Of a DNA stretch of 56,177 bases, positions 33,584 through 42,852 are shown piece after piece. Every line of letters starts with the position of its first letter. The first letter of the stretch is position 1. The notes beneath the pieces were generated by a model, which saw only the letters and a program-made list of their open reading frames with translations, searched no databases and was not told the DNA's origin. A program made the position numbers and the translations under genes. The DNA is from an uncultured Lachnospiraceae bacterium (GTDB lineage Bacteria > Bacillota > Clostridia > Lachnospirales > Lachnospiraceae): the NCBI GenBank assembly GCA_910580015.1, contig CAJTVT010000015.1, positions 1-56,177 of the forward strand. Direction: 5' to 3'.

Positions 33584-34846
33584 ATGGAACAAACAGCAAT
33601 TAAAGTGACACAGGTGCGAAAAGTATATAAACTATATGATACCCCTGCTGCCCGGCTTAAGGATGCGCTGGGCCTGTCCAGAAAGCAGAATTATCGGGAA
33701 CATGAAGCGCTGAAGGGTGTGGATCTTGAGATCAAGCGTGGAGAAACGGTGGGGATTATCGGAACCAACGGCTCTGGGAAATCCACACTGCTCAAAATTA
33801 TTACAGGCGTAATTCGACAGACCAGCGGTCAGGTTACCGTACAGGGAAGAATTTCAGCGCTGTTGGAGCTTGGGGCAGGATTTAATCAAGAATATACTGG
33901 CATTGAAAATATCTATCTGCAAGGCACCATGATGGGATTTTCCAGAGAGGAAATCAGTGGTAAAATGGACGCGATTCTAGAATTTGCAGATATTGGCGAA
34001 TTTGTAAACCAGCCAGTAAAGACTTATTCCAGCGGAATGTTTGTGCGTCTGGCCTTTGCAGTGGCGATAAATATTGAACCTGAGATTTTGATTGTGGACG
34101 AAGCATTGTCTGTTGGAGACGTATTTTTCCAGGCAAAATGTTATCGCAAATTTGAAGAATTTAAAGAAATGGGAAAGACAATCTTGTTTGTCAGTCATGA
34201 TCTTAGCAGTATCACAAAATACTGTGATCGGGCGGTACTTCTTAATAAAGGAACAAAAGTGATGGAAGGTACGCCAAAGGAAGCAGTGGATCAATTTAAA
34301 ATGGCGTTGGTGGAGCAGGAGGAGGCCCGCCGTCGGGAGAATACTTCTCTGTGGACTCCAGGAGAAAATGAGGGAAGTTGGAAGTGTAATCTCAGTGTGA
34401 ATCCTGAGACATTGGAATATGGGGATAAGAGAGCAGAGATTTTGGATTTTGCCATTTTAGACCATACGGGAAAGATCACCAATGTCATTGAGAAGGGACA
34501 GAATTGCACAATTAAGATGAAAGTGCTTTTTCATCAGGAGGTGGCAGAGCCGATTTTTGCATTTACCTTAAAGAATCTTATGGGCATTGAATTGACAGGA
34601 ACCAATACGCTTTTGGAGAAACAGATGGTTGAGCCTAAAAAGCCAGGGGATATTCAGATTGTGGGTTTTACCCAGAAGATGACGATGCAGGGCGGGGAAT
34701 ATCTGTTGTCTTTGGGGTGTACAGGCTATGACAAGGAAGCGTTTAAAGTGCACCACAGACTCTACGATGTATGTAGTTTAGGCGTGATTTCAGAGAAAAA
34801 TACAGTTGGGTATTTTGATATGGAGTCAACAGTTGAGATGGAATAA
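33584..34846 (+). CDS. wzt: ABC exporter ATPase with C-terminal glycan-binding domain (Wzt-like)
   Basis: 420 residues. Walker A is GIIGTNGSGKSTLLK, the signature is TYSSGMFVRLAF and Walker B is EILIVDEALSVGD. After about residue 250 comes a beta-rich extension (ILDFAILDHTGKITNVIEKG to the end) of the Wzt_C type. In E. coli O9a that domain recognises the capped end of the polymer before export. The ATPase encoded at 45422 lacks such an extension. Its ribosome site (GAAAGG) lies in the last repeat unit. The stop region itself seeds a 16-bp repeat. Confidence 0.92.
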   Translation: MEQTAIKVTQVRKVYKLYDTPAARLKDALGLSRKQNYREHEALKGVDLEIKRGETVGIIGTNGSGKSTLLKIITGVIRQTSGQVTVQGRISALLELGAGFNQEYTGIENIYLQGTMMGFSREEISGKMDAILEFADIGEFVNQPVKTYSSGMFVRLAFAVAINIEPEILIVDEALSVGDVFFQAKCYRKFEEFKEMGKTILFVSHDLSSITKYCDRAVLLNKGTKVMEGTPKEAVDQFKMALVEQEEARRRENTSLWTPGENEGSWKCNLSVNPETLEYGDKRAEILDFAILDHTGKITNVIEKGQNCTIKMKVLFHQEVAEPIFAFTLKNLMGIELTGTNTLLEKQMVEPKKPGDIQIVGFTQKMTMQGGEYLLSLGCTGYDKEAFKVHHRLYDVCSLGVISEKNTVGYFDMESTVEME

Positions 34847-34908
34847 GATTTATGAGAAAAATGTATGTGAAATAAAATGTACGAAGAATAAAATTCATGA
34901 GGAATAAA
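34838..34908 (+). repeat. 16-bp degenerate tandem repeat at the wzt 3' end
   Basis: Three 16-bp units (34861-34876, 34877-34892, 34893-34908) follow the related gene end ATGGAATAAG (34838). The first two read ATG, three codons, then TAA plus A, so each is a four-codon mini-ORF whose stop is one base before the next ATG. The third has ATT in place of ATG, and its GAGGAATAA supplies the ribosome site of the next gene. Confidence 0.6.
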
Positions 34909-34912
34909 AAAT

Positions 34913-37348
34913 ATGCTGGAAAAATTTAATGTAGTAAGAGTTCGGTTACACATTGAGGAGAAAGAGACACTGGTGATCCAGGGCTGGAAATATGGGATGT
35001 CTCCAGAGGATAAACTAAAGATTACCTTGGATGGGGAAGAACTCTCCTGGTATCTGAAAAAAAATGATGGTATGGAAGTCCGCCAACGCTATATGATTTA
35101 TGACCTAGGGATTGAGGAAGAGTATTTCTTGTATATCACTCTGCCAAAAAATATAGAAGAGACACAGGAATTGGTTCTCTGGGTGCAGGACCGCCAGGTT
35201 TATCACAAAAATGTGGGTGAAATTGCCGATATATGTGAGGAGTTGGATGTGTTTGTGGAACAGACTGTGTTGGAAAAAGGGCAGTGCCGCATTCAAGGTT
35301 GGGCTGCCTCTGTGCGACCAATTCAGTTAAAGGCATTTGGGAGCGGAGGCAAGGAATTGCCTTGCCAAATTTCATGGCATGAGCGCAGGGATGTTGCACA
35401 AGTTTACCCTGAGACGGAACAGCTTCTCAATGCTGGATTTGAGATCTCTCTTGCGCACCATGGGTTGTCTCAGATACAGTTAGAATTTACGGACGGACGA
35501 TATAAGACGCTTTGTAGGGTTCCAGTGGTGACCACCTTTCTGTTTGAGAATGTGATGGGGAGCAGTTATCTTGGAAAAGGAATGAGATTTTTACAACGGC
35601 ATGGTTTCAAAGAGTTCTGTACTCGCACGATGCAGGTATTGATGCAAAAATCGGCGTCCCAGGGAGACTATGACAAATTTCGCCAGGCGATTGAGCCAAC
35701 AGAGGAGGAGCTTGAGAGACAGCGAAAGGAGCAATGGCAGGAGGAATGGTTGTTTTCGATTGTGGTGCCATTATATCGGACTCCTGAAAAATATCTGGAA
35801 CAGCTTGTGAAATCGGTGCAGGAGCAGACCTATGGAAAGTGGGAGTTGTGTCTTTCGGATGGGAGCGGTCAGTCTTCTCCTTTGGAGGGGTATCTGAATC
35901 AGTTGGAGCAGAGGGAACATCGTGTGAAAGTGATAAGGCATGACATACCTCAAAAGATTTCCGAGAATACGAATGCGGCCATACAAAAGGCGACAGGTGA
36001 TTTTATTGTGTTTGCAGATCATGATGATCTGCTGGCGCCAGACGCTTTGTATGAATGTGCCAATGCTCTGCGGCAGCATCCAAAGACAGAATTGATCTAT
36101 TCTGATGAAGACAAGGTGTCTATGAACGGAAAACGGTATTTTGAGCCTCATTTTAAATCAGATTATAATCCAGATTTGCTCTGTAGTATGAACTATTTCT
36201 GCCATTTGGTGGTGGTAAAGCGTTCTTTGATGGAAAGGACAGGACTATTAAATGGAGAATTTGACGGTGCTCAAGATTATGATTTTGTCCTGCGGTGTAC
36301 GGAACACACTCAAAATATTTATCATATCCCCAAGGTGCTCTACCATTGGCGCGCTCATGAAAATTCTACCGCAGAAAACCCTGAGAGTAAGCAGTATGCT
36401 TTTGAGGCAGGGCGGCGGGCGGTGGAAGCGCACTACCTTAGAAGAAATCTTCCGGCCGTGGTGGAACAGGGAGAATATCCAGGTCTGTATCGGACTCTTT
36501 GGCAGTGGCAGGAGCAACCGCTGATCTCCATCTTGATTCCCAATAAGGATCATATAGAAGATTTGGATAAGTGTATTCGTTCCATTGAGGAAAAGTCCAC
36601 CTATCGGAATTATGAGTATATTATTATCGAAAATAACAGCGAACAACCAGAAACATTTGAATATTATAAGAAGCTGGAAAAAGAAAATGAGAAAGCACAT
36701 GTTGTGAATTGGGAGGGGGAATTTAATTTCTCAGCCATCAACAATTTTGGCGTAAGTCAATCTAAGGGAGAATATTTGTTGTTGTTAAATAATGATACAG
36801 AAATTATAAACACGGACTGTCTGTGGCAGCTTTTGGCATATTGTATGCGTGAAGATGTAGGTGCAGTAGGGGCAAGGCTTTACTATGAGGACGACACGAT
36901 TCAACACGCAGGTGTGGTGATTGGTTTTGGCGGGATTGCCGGACATACCTTTATCGGGTTTGACAGACATGCCAATGGTTATTTTTCACGTATTATCTGT
37001 GCCCAGGATTACAGCGCTGTGACAGCAGCCTGTATGATGACAAAGAGAACGGTGTACCAGCAGGTAGGAGGCTTGACTGAGGAATTGGAAGTGGCTTTTA
37101 ATGATATTGACTATTGTATGAAGGTGCAAGAAGCTGGAAAGCTGGTGGTCTATAACCCCTACGCCCAGCTCTATCACTATGAATCCAAGTCTAGAGGATT
37201 GGAGGATTCTCCGCAGAAACAGGAGCGATACTACAAAGAGATGAAATATTTTGTGACCAGGTGGAAAGAATTTATGGACCATGGAGATCCTTATTACAAT
37301 CCAAATCTTACCTTGTCAAAGGCGGATTTTTCACTGAAACAAGTGTAA
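34913..37348 (+). CDS. Large glycosyltransferase with two GT2 domains
   Basis: 811 residues. Two related beta-rich modules (VIQGWKYG and RIQGWAAS, about residues 10-205) precede the first GT2 domain from about 283 (FSIVVPLYRTPEKYL, with FADHDDLLAPD). A second GT2 domain starts near 535 (LISILIPNKDHIEDL, with LLLNNDTEII and VGARLYY). The layout resembles bifunctional rhamnan/polyrhamnose chain transferases of ABC-exporter pathways. With the dTDP-rhamnose genes present, rhamnosyl transfer is a reasonable inference. The next gene overlaps one base of its stop. Confidence 0.85.
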   Translation: MLEKFNVVRVRLHIEEKETLVIQGWKYGMSPEDKLKITLDGEELSWYLKKNDGMEVRQRYMIYDLGIEEEYFLYITLPKNIEETQELVLWVQDRQVYHKNVGEIADICEELDVFVEQTVLEKGQCRIQGWAASVRPIQLKAFGSGGKELPCQISWHERRDVAQVYPETEQLLNAGFEISLAHHGLSQIQLEFTDGRYKTLCRVPVVTTFLFENVMGSSYLGKGMRFLQRHGFKEFCTRTMQVLMQKSASQGDYDKFRQAIEPTEEELERQRKEQWQEEWLFSIVVPLYRTPEKYLEQLVKSVQEQTYGKWELCLSDGSGQSSPLEGYLNQLEQREHRVKVIRHDIPQKISENTNAAIQKATGDFIVFADHDDLLAPDALYECANALRQHPKTELIYSDEDKVSMNGKRYFEPHFKSDYNPDLLCSMNYFCHLVVVKRSLMERTGLLNGEFDGAQDYDFVLRCTEHTQNIYHIPKVLYHWRAHENSTAENPESKQYAFEAGRRAVEAHYLRRNLPAVVEQGEYPGLYRTLWQWQEQPLISILIPNKDHIEDLDKCIRSIEEKSTYRNYEYIIIENNSEQPETFEYYKKLEKENEKAHVVNWEGEFNFSAINNFGVSQSKGEYLLLLNNDTEIINTDCLWQLLAYCMREDVGAVGARLYYEDDTIQHAGVVIGFGGIAGHTFIGFDRHANGYFSRIICAQDYSAVTAACMMTKRTVYQQVGGLTEELEVAFNDIDYCMKVQEAGKLVVYNPYAQLYHYESKSRGLEDSPQKQERYYKEMKYFVTRWKEFMDHGDPYYNPNLTLSKADFSLKQV

Positions 37349-37368
37349 TGCACAGAACGGAGGATTTT

Positions 37369-39510
37369 ATGGAGAAAATTGGAAACGTGATTTTGGATGC
37401 CACATATTATCCAGGAGAGGATCTGTACAGTGATGGAGCAGTGGAGGATCACATTCTGGAGCTGGTTAAGACTTATTCTCAGGAAGAATATCCCCAGGTG
37501 ATCGCCAGGGAACAAGACTGGGCGGTGATGTACCATCTCGCCCATGAACGGGAAAATATTTTAAGCTGGTATCCTTTTGTGCCAGGTGCAAAAGTTCTAG
37601 AGGTGGGATCTGGCTGTGGCGCTGTGACAGGCGCTGTCTCAGCGCTGGCATCTTCTGTTACCTGCATTGATCTATCCAGGAAGCGGAGCATGGTAAATGC
37701 AGTGCGCCATAAAGAAAGCCACAACTTGAAAATTTGCCTGGGCAATTATCAGGATGTGGAGAAGGACTTGGAATGTGATTTTGATTATGCCACGCTGATT
37801 GGCGTATTTGAGTATGGCAAAGGATATATTGGTGGAGTCCAGCCATACCATGGATTCCTCACCGGGGTCATGAGACATGTTCGTCCAGGGGGAAAGCTTT
37901 TGATTGCCATTGAGAATCAATTTGGTTTAAAATATTGGGCGGGATGTAGGGAAGACCATGTAGGGACTTATTTTGAGGGATTGGAAGGATATCAAAATAC
38001 CAGTGGTGTACGCACCTTTTCCAGGCCAGAGTTGATCCGTATCATAGAGTCCTGTGGATATACGGATTATAAATTTTATTATCCTTATCCAGATTATAAA
38101 TTTCCAAGGGTCATTTATTCGGATGAATATCTTCCCAGGACGGGAGAACTGAATCAGAATATTTGTAATTTTGACCGGGATCGTCTGGTATTGATGGATG
38201 AGGGGAAGGTTTATGATCAGATCTTGAAGAACGAATTATTTTCTCTGTATTCCAATTCTTTTTTTGTGGAGATTACAAAGCCTGGAGAGGAAAAAAAACA
38301 GTCAGAACACGTGATCTATACAAAATATTCCAGTGGAAGAGCACCCCAATTTTCGATTCAAACCCGGATTGTCCGTGGGGCAGATGGGAAGAATAGTTTG
38401 TATAAGAAGGCAGAATACCAAAAAGGTCAGGCTCATATCCGCCATATCGCAGAGGCTGGCAAAAGGCTTTCTGATTTTTGGAAAGAAAAGGATGTGTTAA
38501 AGGTAAATCAATGTGCCCTGGAGAATGAGCGTGTCATGTTGGAATATTTGGAAGGAGTAACCTTGGAGGAGGAGCTTGATAAGCTGTTAGAGCAAGGTGA
38601 AATAGCGCAGGCAGCAAAGAGGATCCGAAATGCTGTTCAAATGATACAGGAGAGCGCCCCGACAGAAACCTTCCAAATGACATCTGAATTTGAGCAGGTT
38701 TTTGGCTGGTTGGCGATTTCTTCTTATGAACAGGCGGTATCAGTGGCAGATGTGGATTTGATTTTTTCGAATCTTTTGCATACCAGGGATGATTCCTGGC
38801 ATGTGCTGGACTATGAATGGACTTTTTTCTTTCCAGTTCCATTGAATTTTATCTTGTTTCGGGCATTGCATTATTATTTGGAAGGAGCCTCGCTGCGCAA
38901 GTCCTTGAAAGAACAATTTGATTTCTATGAAGAATTTGGTATCGGTAAGGATCAGCAGAACCTTTATGAACAGATGGAGCGGAATTTCCAGAATTATATT
39001 GCAGCAGGCAGCGTATCACCTGGCAGTCTGTATCATTCAATGGGAAAAAAAGCATTTCCAATCGGAGAACTTCTGTCACAGGTACAGAAACGAAGAGTTC
39101 AAGTGTATCTGGACCGTGGAGAGGGATTTTCTGAGGAGCAGTCTTATTTTATTGAAACAGATTTTGAGGAATGTCCCCGATATACAGTGAGTGTTCCGCC
39201 AAAAACAGTGGGACTTTGGGTTGATCCAGCGTTAAGTCCTTGTATACTAAAGGATGTAAGGCTGTGCTGGCATGGAGAAGATACCCCAGTAAAATTTCAC
39301 ACCACAGGGTTTGAAATGGAAAAAAATTGTTTTCTATTTGACAATTCTGATCCAAAGATTATAATAGAAGAAATCCCACAGAACGCAAGTCAGATAGATG
39401 TTTCTTATCAGATTAGCATTCTGGAGGAGGAAACTGCGTCACTTCTTATGGACAAGATAAATACCAGAGGTCGGATGAAGAAAAAAATCCGGGGACTGGT
39501 CAAAGGGTAG
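37369..39510 (+). CDS. Methyltransferase with a kinase-like domain, possible chain terminator
   Basis: 713 residues. A class-I SAM methyltransferase domain has VLEVGSGCGAVTGAV at about 77 and GGKLLIAIENQFGLKYWAG. From about 330 a kinase-like pattern follows: SLYKKAEYQKG with a candidate ATP Lys, the hinge-like LEYLEGVTLEEEL, DLIFSNLLHT (D-x4-N) and HVLDYEWTF in the DFG position. The end is beta-rich. The methyltransferase-kinase order and length recall WbdD (about 700 residues), which caps O9a chains. Start 37369 follows CGGAGG; ATG 37348 is an alternative. The kinase assignment is tentative. Confidence 0.7.
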   Translation: MEKIGNVILDATYYPGEDLYSDGAVEDHILELVKTYSQEEYPQVIAREQDWAVMYHLAHERENILSWYPFVPGAKVLEVGSGCGAVTGAVSALASSVTCIDLSRKRSMVNAVRHKESHNLKICLGNYQDVEKDLECDFDYATLIGVFEYGKGYIGGVQPYHGFLTGVMRHVRPGGKLLIAIENQFGLKYWAGCREDHVGTYFEGLEGYQNTSGVRTFSRPELIRIIESCGYTDYKFYYPYPDYKFPRVIYSDEYLPRTGELNQNICNFDRDRLVLMDEGKVYDQILKNELFSLYSNSFFVEITKPGEEKKQSEHVIYTKYSSGRAPQFSIQTRIVRGADGKNSLYKKAEYQKGQAHIRHIAEAGKRLSDFWKEKDVLKVNQCALENERVMLEYLEGVTLEEELDKLLEQGEIAQAAKRIRNAVQMIQESAPTETFQMTSEFEQVFGWLAISSYEQAVSVADVDLIFSNLLHTRDDSWHVLDYEWTFFFPVPLNFILFRALHYYLEGASLRKSLKEQFDFYEEFGIGKDQQNLYEQMERNFQNYIAAGSVSPGSLYHSMGKKAFPIGELLSQVQKRRVQVYLDRGEGFSEEQSYFIETDFEECPRYTVSVPPKTVGLWVDPALSPCILKDVRLCWHGEDTPVKFHTTGFEMEKNCFLFDNSDPKIIIEEIPQNASQIDVSYQISILEEETASLLMDKINTRGRMKKKIRGLVKG

Positions 39511-39514
39511 AGGA

Positions 39515-40882
39515 ATGAAGAGAAGAGAACAATATAAGCATTTATTAAATTTAGCTGCCAACTATTTTATGCTGGCCTGTGAGACAGCATTGTTTGCCTA
39601 TATATGGTATTGTATTTACGATCCGATGATGCAGGCAGAGCATCGTTTTTGGAATCGTGGAAACTGGGCTGTGATCGGTATGTATGCCCTGATCATGTAT
39701 TTTTTTACCAGGACTTTCGGAGGGTATCGGATCGGATATCTGCGGATTACAGATATTTGTCTATCTCAGCTCCTTGCCATTTTCAGTGCCAATGTCATTG
39801 AATATTTTCAGGTATGTCTGATTGGCAATCGTTATATGCCAGTGGCGCCAATGCTGATCTTGACGGGATTGGATATACTTGTCATTCTTCCAGTGGTGTA
39901 TCTGGTGCGTTTTGTGTATACTAGGTTGTATCCACCCAGGAAAATGATTGTGATTTATGGGGAGCATTCTCCCAAAGATTTGATTAACAAAATTAACTCT
40001 AGGAAGGACAAGTATAATGTCTGTGCAACGGCAAGCGTGTATATGGGATATAAGGCATTGTATGAGAAAATAATGGAATATGAGGCAGTGGTTCTCTGCG
40101 ATCTGCCTACGAAGCTGCGCAATCCCATCTTAAAATTTTGTTTTGATCAGGGAAAGCGCACGTATATCACGCCGAAAATTTCGGATATTATTTTGACTGG
40201 TACAGAGCGGATTCATCTGTTTGATTCTCCTCTGATGCTTTCTCGAAATAGCGGATTGACCATTGAACAGCGGTTTGCAAAGCGGGCGACAGATATTGTA
40301 TTGTCCTTAATTGCCATTGTGGTCTCTTCTCCACTTCTTCTTTTGATTGCGGCAGGTATCAAATTATACGATAGGGGTCCAGTGTTCTATACCCAGGAAC
40401 GTTTGACACGGGATGGTGAAGTTTTTCAGATTATCAAATTTCGAAGTATGCGGATGGATTCCGAAAAAGATGGTGCACAGCTTGCCAAGAAGGGAGATGA
40501 ACGGATTACGCCTATCGGGAATGTGATTCGAAGCACTCATTTTGATGAGCTTCCTCAGATTTTTAATATTTTAAAGGGAGAAATGTCTTTCGTAGGGCCA
40601 AGACCAGAGCGGGAAGTAATTGCTAGACAGTATGAACAGGTAATTCCAGAGTTCAGTTTTCGCTTAAAGGTGAAAGCGGGCCTTACTGGATATGCGCAGG
40701 TATATGGGAAATATAATACAACGCCTTATGATAAGCTGAAGCTGGATTTGACTTATATTGAAAATTATTCTTTTTGGCAGGATATAAAGTTGATGCTTAT
40801 GACCTTCAAGATTATTTTTCAGAAGGAAAATACAGAAGGGGTGGACAAGAAGCAGAAGACAGCGATAAAAGAAACCAAGTAA
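39515..40882 (+). CDS. Polyprenyl-phosphate phosphoglycosyltransferase (WbaP/EpsE-like)
   Basis: 455 residues. Four N-terminal helices and a CoA-binding-like linker precede the catalytic bacterial sugar-transferase domain from about residue 255 (KRATDIVLSLIAIVVSSPLL). It contains IIKFRSMRMDSEKD, FDELPQIFNILKGEMSFVGP and GLTGYAQVYGKYNT; the Asp-Glu of FDELPQ is the expected catalytic dyad. It transfers a sugar-1-phosphate to undecaprenyl phosphate and so starts a glycan. It is the only clear initiating enzyme in the window. It starts 4 bp after the methyltransferase gene. Confidence 0.93.
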   Translation: MKRREQYKHLLNLAANYFMLACETALFAYIWYCIYDPMMQAEHRFWNRGNWAVIGMYALIMYFFTRTFGGYRIGYLRITDICLSQLLAIFSANVIEYFQVCLIGNRYMPVAPMLILTGLDILVILPVVYLVRFVYTRLYPPRKMIVIYGEHSPKDLINKINSRKDKYNVCATASVYMGYKALYEKIMEYEAVVLCDLPTKLRNPILKFCFDQGKRTYITPKISDIILTGTERIHLFDSPLMLSRNSGLTIEQRFAKRATDIVLSLIAIVVSSPLLLLIAAGIKLYDRGPVFYTQERLTRDGEVFQIIKFRSMRMDSEKDGAQLAKKGDERITPIGNVIRSTHFDELPQIFNILKGEMSFVGPRPEREVIARQYEQVIPEFSFRLKVKAGLTGYAQVYGKYNTTPYDKLKLDLTYIENYSFWQDIKLMLMTFKIIFQKENTEGVDKKQKTAIKETK

Positions 40883-40894
40883 AGGGCAGGAAAT

Positions 40895-41653
40895 ATGGAA
40901 TTAAAGGATAATCTGATCAGTATTGTGGTTCCGGTATATCAGTCGGAAAAGTATATTGAAAGTGCAATTCAAAGTGTGTTGGCCCAGACTTACAGAAACT
41001 GGGAGATGATTTTAGTGGATGATGGTTCTTCTGATCGGAGTTATGAGATTATAAAAAAATATGAAAGTTCTCAAATTTCTGTGTATCGGCTGGAATCAAA
41101 CCAGGGACAAGCTGCTGCTAGGAATATAGGAAGGGGATACGCCAGAGGAAGGTATCTGGCATATCTGGATGCAGATGACCTTTGGAGTCCTGAGAAATTA
41201 GAGCGTCAGTATCACTTTATGACCGAACATCAATATGCTTTTACCTTTACAGGTTATGAGTTTGCCGGTGCGGACGGGGTTAGAAATGGGACAGTGGTAC
41301 ATGTACCACCAACCATAAATTATAAACAAGCTTTAAAAAATACAACAATTTCTACCATAACCGTGATGTTTGACCGAAAACAGATCAAAGATGAATTGCT
41401 GGCAATGCCTTTGGGGGTACGAGGAGAAGATACCGCCACTTGGTGGCAGATTCTGCGCAGCGGGATCACTGCATACGGATTGGACCAGGCGTTTTCGGTG
41501 TATCGTCGTCATGGACAGAGCCATTCAGGTAATAAATTAAAGGCAGTATGGGGGACTTATCTAATGTACCGCAGATGTGAAAATCTATCGATTGTAAAAA
41601 GCTGGTATTATTTTTTATGGTATCTGTGGAATGCTGTCAGAAGAAGAATTTAA
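40895..41653 (+). CDS. GT2-family glycosyltransferase
   Basis: 252 residues. The GT-A core has ISIVVPVYQSEKYIESAIQS, LVDDGSSDRSYEII and the metal site AYLDADDLWSPEKLE. A conserved GEDTATWWQILRSG follows. It ends with a basic aromatic helix. It is probably the second or third sugar transferase acting on the primer made by the upstream phosphoglycosyltransferase. Confidence 0.87.
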   Translation: MELKDNLISIVVPVYQSEKYIESAIQSVLAQTYRNWEMILVDDGSSDRSYEIIKKYESSQISVYRLESNQGQAAARNIGRGYARGRYLAYLDADDLWSPEKLERQYHFMTEHQYAFTFTGYEFAGADGVRNGTVVHVPPTINYKQALKNTTISTITVMFDRKQIKDELLAMPLGVRGEDTATWWQILRSGITAYGLDQAFSVYRRHGQSHSGNKLKAVWGTYLMYRRCENLSIVKSWYYFLWYLWNAVRRRI

Positions 41654-41675
41654 GTGAAAGGAAGAGAGCACAAAA

Positions 41676-42767
41676 ATGAGCAAAATAATGAATGATTGGA
41701 TAGAGAGCAAAGACGACAAAATTCTTCAGGAGGATTTGGATGCAATTGCCAAGAAGGAGTTGCCCTTTGAAGAATTGAGAGGAGCTGGTGTTCTTGTCAC
41801 TGGGGCTACAGGTCTGGTGGGTTCTATGGCAGTGAAAGCGCTGGCATGTTGTAACCGCGTGCACGAACTGGACATGAAGATAATTGCTTTGGTGCGAAGT
41901 GAAAATAAGGCAAGGACCATGTTAGGAGATCTGGTTGAGCGAGAAGATATTCAGTTGGTAAAGGGGGATATTTTAGGGGAATTGAACCTGGAAGATCCCA
42001 TTGACTATATTCTGCATGGAGCCAGTGTGACGGCATCAAAAACTTTTGTAACAAAACCAGTGGAAACCATTCAGACAGCCATTCAGGGAACAGAAAATGT
42101 ATTAAAACTTGCAAAAAATAAGAAGATTAAGAGTATGGTATATCTCTCCTCCATGGAGGCATTTGGGATTACAGATCCTTCATTGAGCAGTGTCAGGGAG
42201 GAAGATTTAGGTTATATTGATGTGATGAATGTAAGGAGCAGCTATTCTGAGAGTAAGAGAATGTGTGAGGCCTTGTGTGCAGCATATGCCCATGAATATC
42301 AAGTACCAGTTAAGGCTGCCAGACTGGCGCAGACGTTTGGCGCTGGGGTGTCCAAGGAAGAAGGAAGAGTATTTGCCCAGTTTGCCAAAAGTGCGATGTT
42401 TGGGGAAGATATTGTTCTGCATACGAAGGGAGAGTCTACCGGAAATTATTGTTATACAGCGGACGCCATTGCAGGGCTGTTGACAATTCTTCTGAAGGGA
42501 ACAAGTGGTCAAGTGTATACGGTGGCCAATTCTGACACTACGATTCAAATTAAGGATATGGCAAAGCTTGTGGCATCGGAACTGGCAGAGGGTAAAATTA
42601 AAGTGATTTTTGATATCCCAGAAGATGCATTAACCTATGGGTATGCGCCAGATGTGGCCATGCATTTGAACTCAGACAAACTAATGGCGTTGGGCTGGAA
42701 ACCGGTGTATGGATTGTTGGAAATGTATCAAAGAATGGTAAAAAGCTTTAAAGAGCAGGGATTATGA
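41676..42767 (+). CDS. NAD-dependent sugar epimerase/dehydratase (SDR)
   Basis: 363 residues of the extended SDR family. The dinucleotide motif is GVLVTGATGLVGSMAVK. The catalytic set is YLSSMEAFG and SYSESKRMCEAL (YxxxK). It is closest in style to CDP- or UDP-sugar epimerases and reductases in teichoic and capsule loci; the substrate cannot be inferred. A 50-residue N-terminal extension precedes the Rossmann fold. It is the last gene before a new promoter. Confidence 0.85.
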   Translation: MSKIMNDWIESKDDKILQEDLDAIAKKELPFEELRGAGVLVTGATGLVGSMAVKALACCNRVHELDMKIIALVRSENKARTMLGDLVEREDIQLVKGDILGELNLEDPIDYILHGASVTASKTFVTKPVETIQTAIQGTENVLKLAKNKKIKSMVYLSSMEAFGITDPSLSSVREEDLGYIDVMNVRSSYSESKRMCEALCAAYAHEYQVPVKAARLAQTFGAGVSKEEGRVFAQFAKSAMFGEDIVLHTKGESTGNYCYTADAIAGLLTILLKGTSGQVYTVANSDTTIQIKDMAKLVASELAEGKIKVIFDIPEDALTYGYAPDVAMHLNSDKLMALGWKPVYGLLEMYQRMVKSFKEQGL

Positions 42768-42768
42768 T

Positions 42769-42797
42769 TTGCAAAGATCAGTCATATAGTTTATAAT
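42769..42797 (+). promoter_or_regulatory. Sigma-A-type promoter for the LicD/teichoic module
   Basis: TTGCAA (42769-42774) and TATAAT (42792-42797) with an exact 17-bp spacer, two bases after the stop of the epimerase gene. The leader to the start at 42853 is about 50 nt and has a good GGAGG site. It marks the beginning of a distinct transcription unit. Confidence 0.72.
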
Positions 42798-42852
42798 GGC
42801 AAAGATAGACGGGCCAACACAGAGCTGGGACCAGAAGATATAGGAGGCTGAC

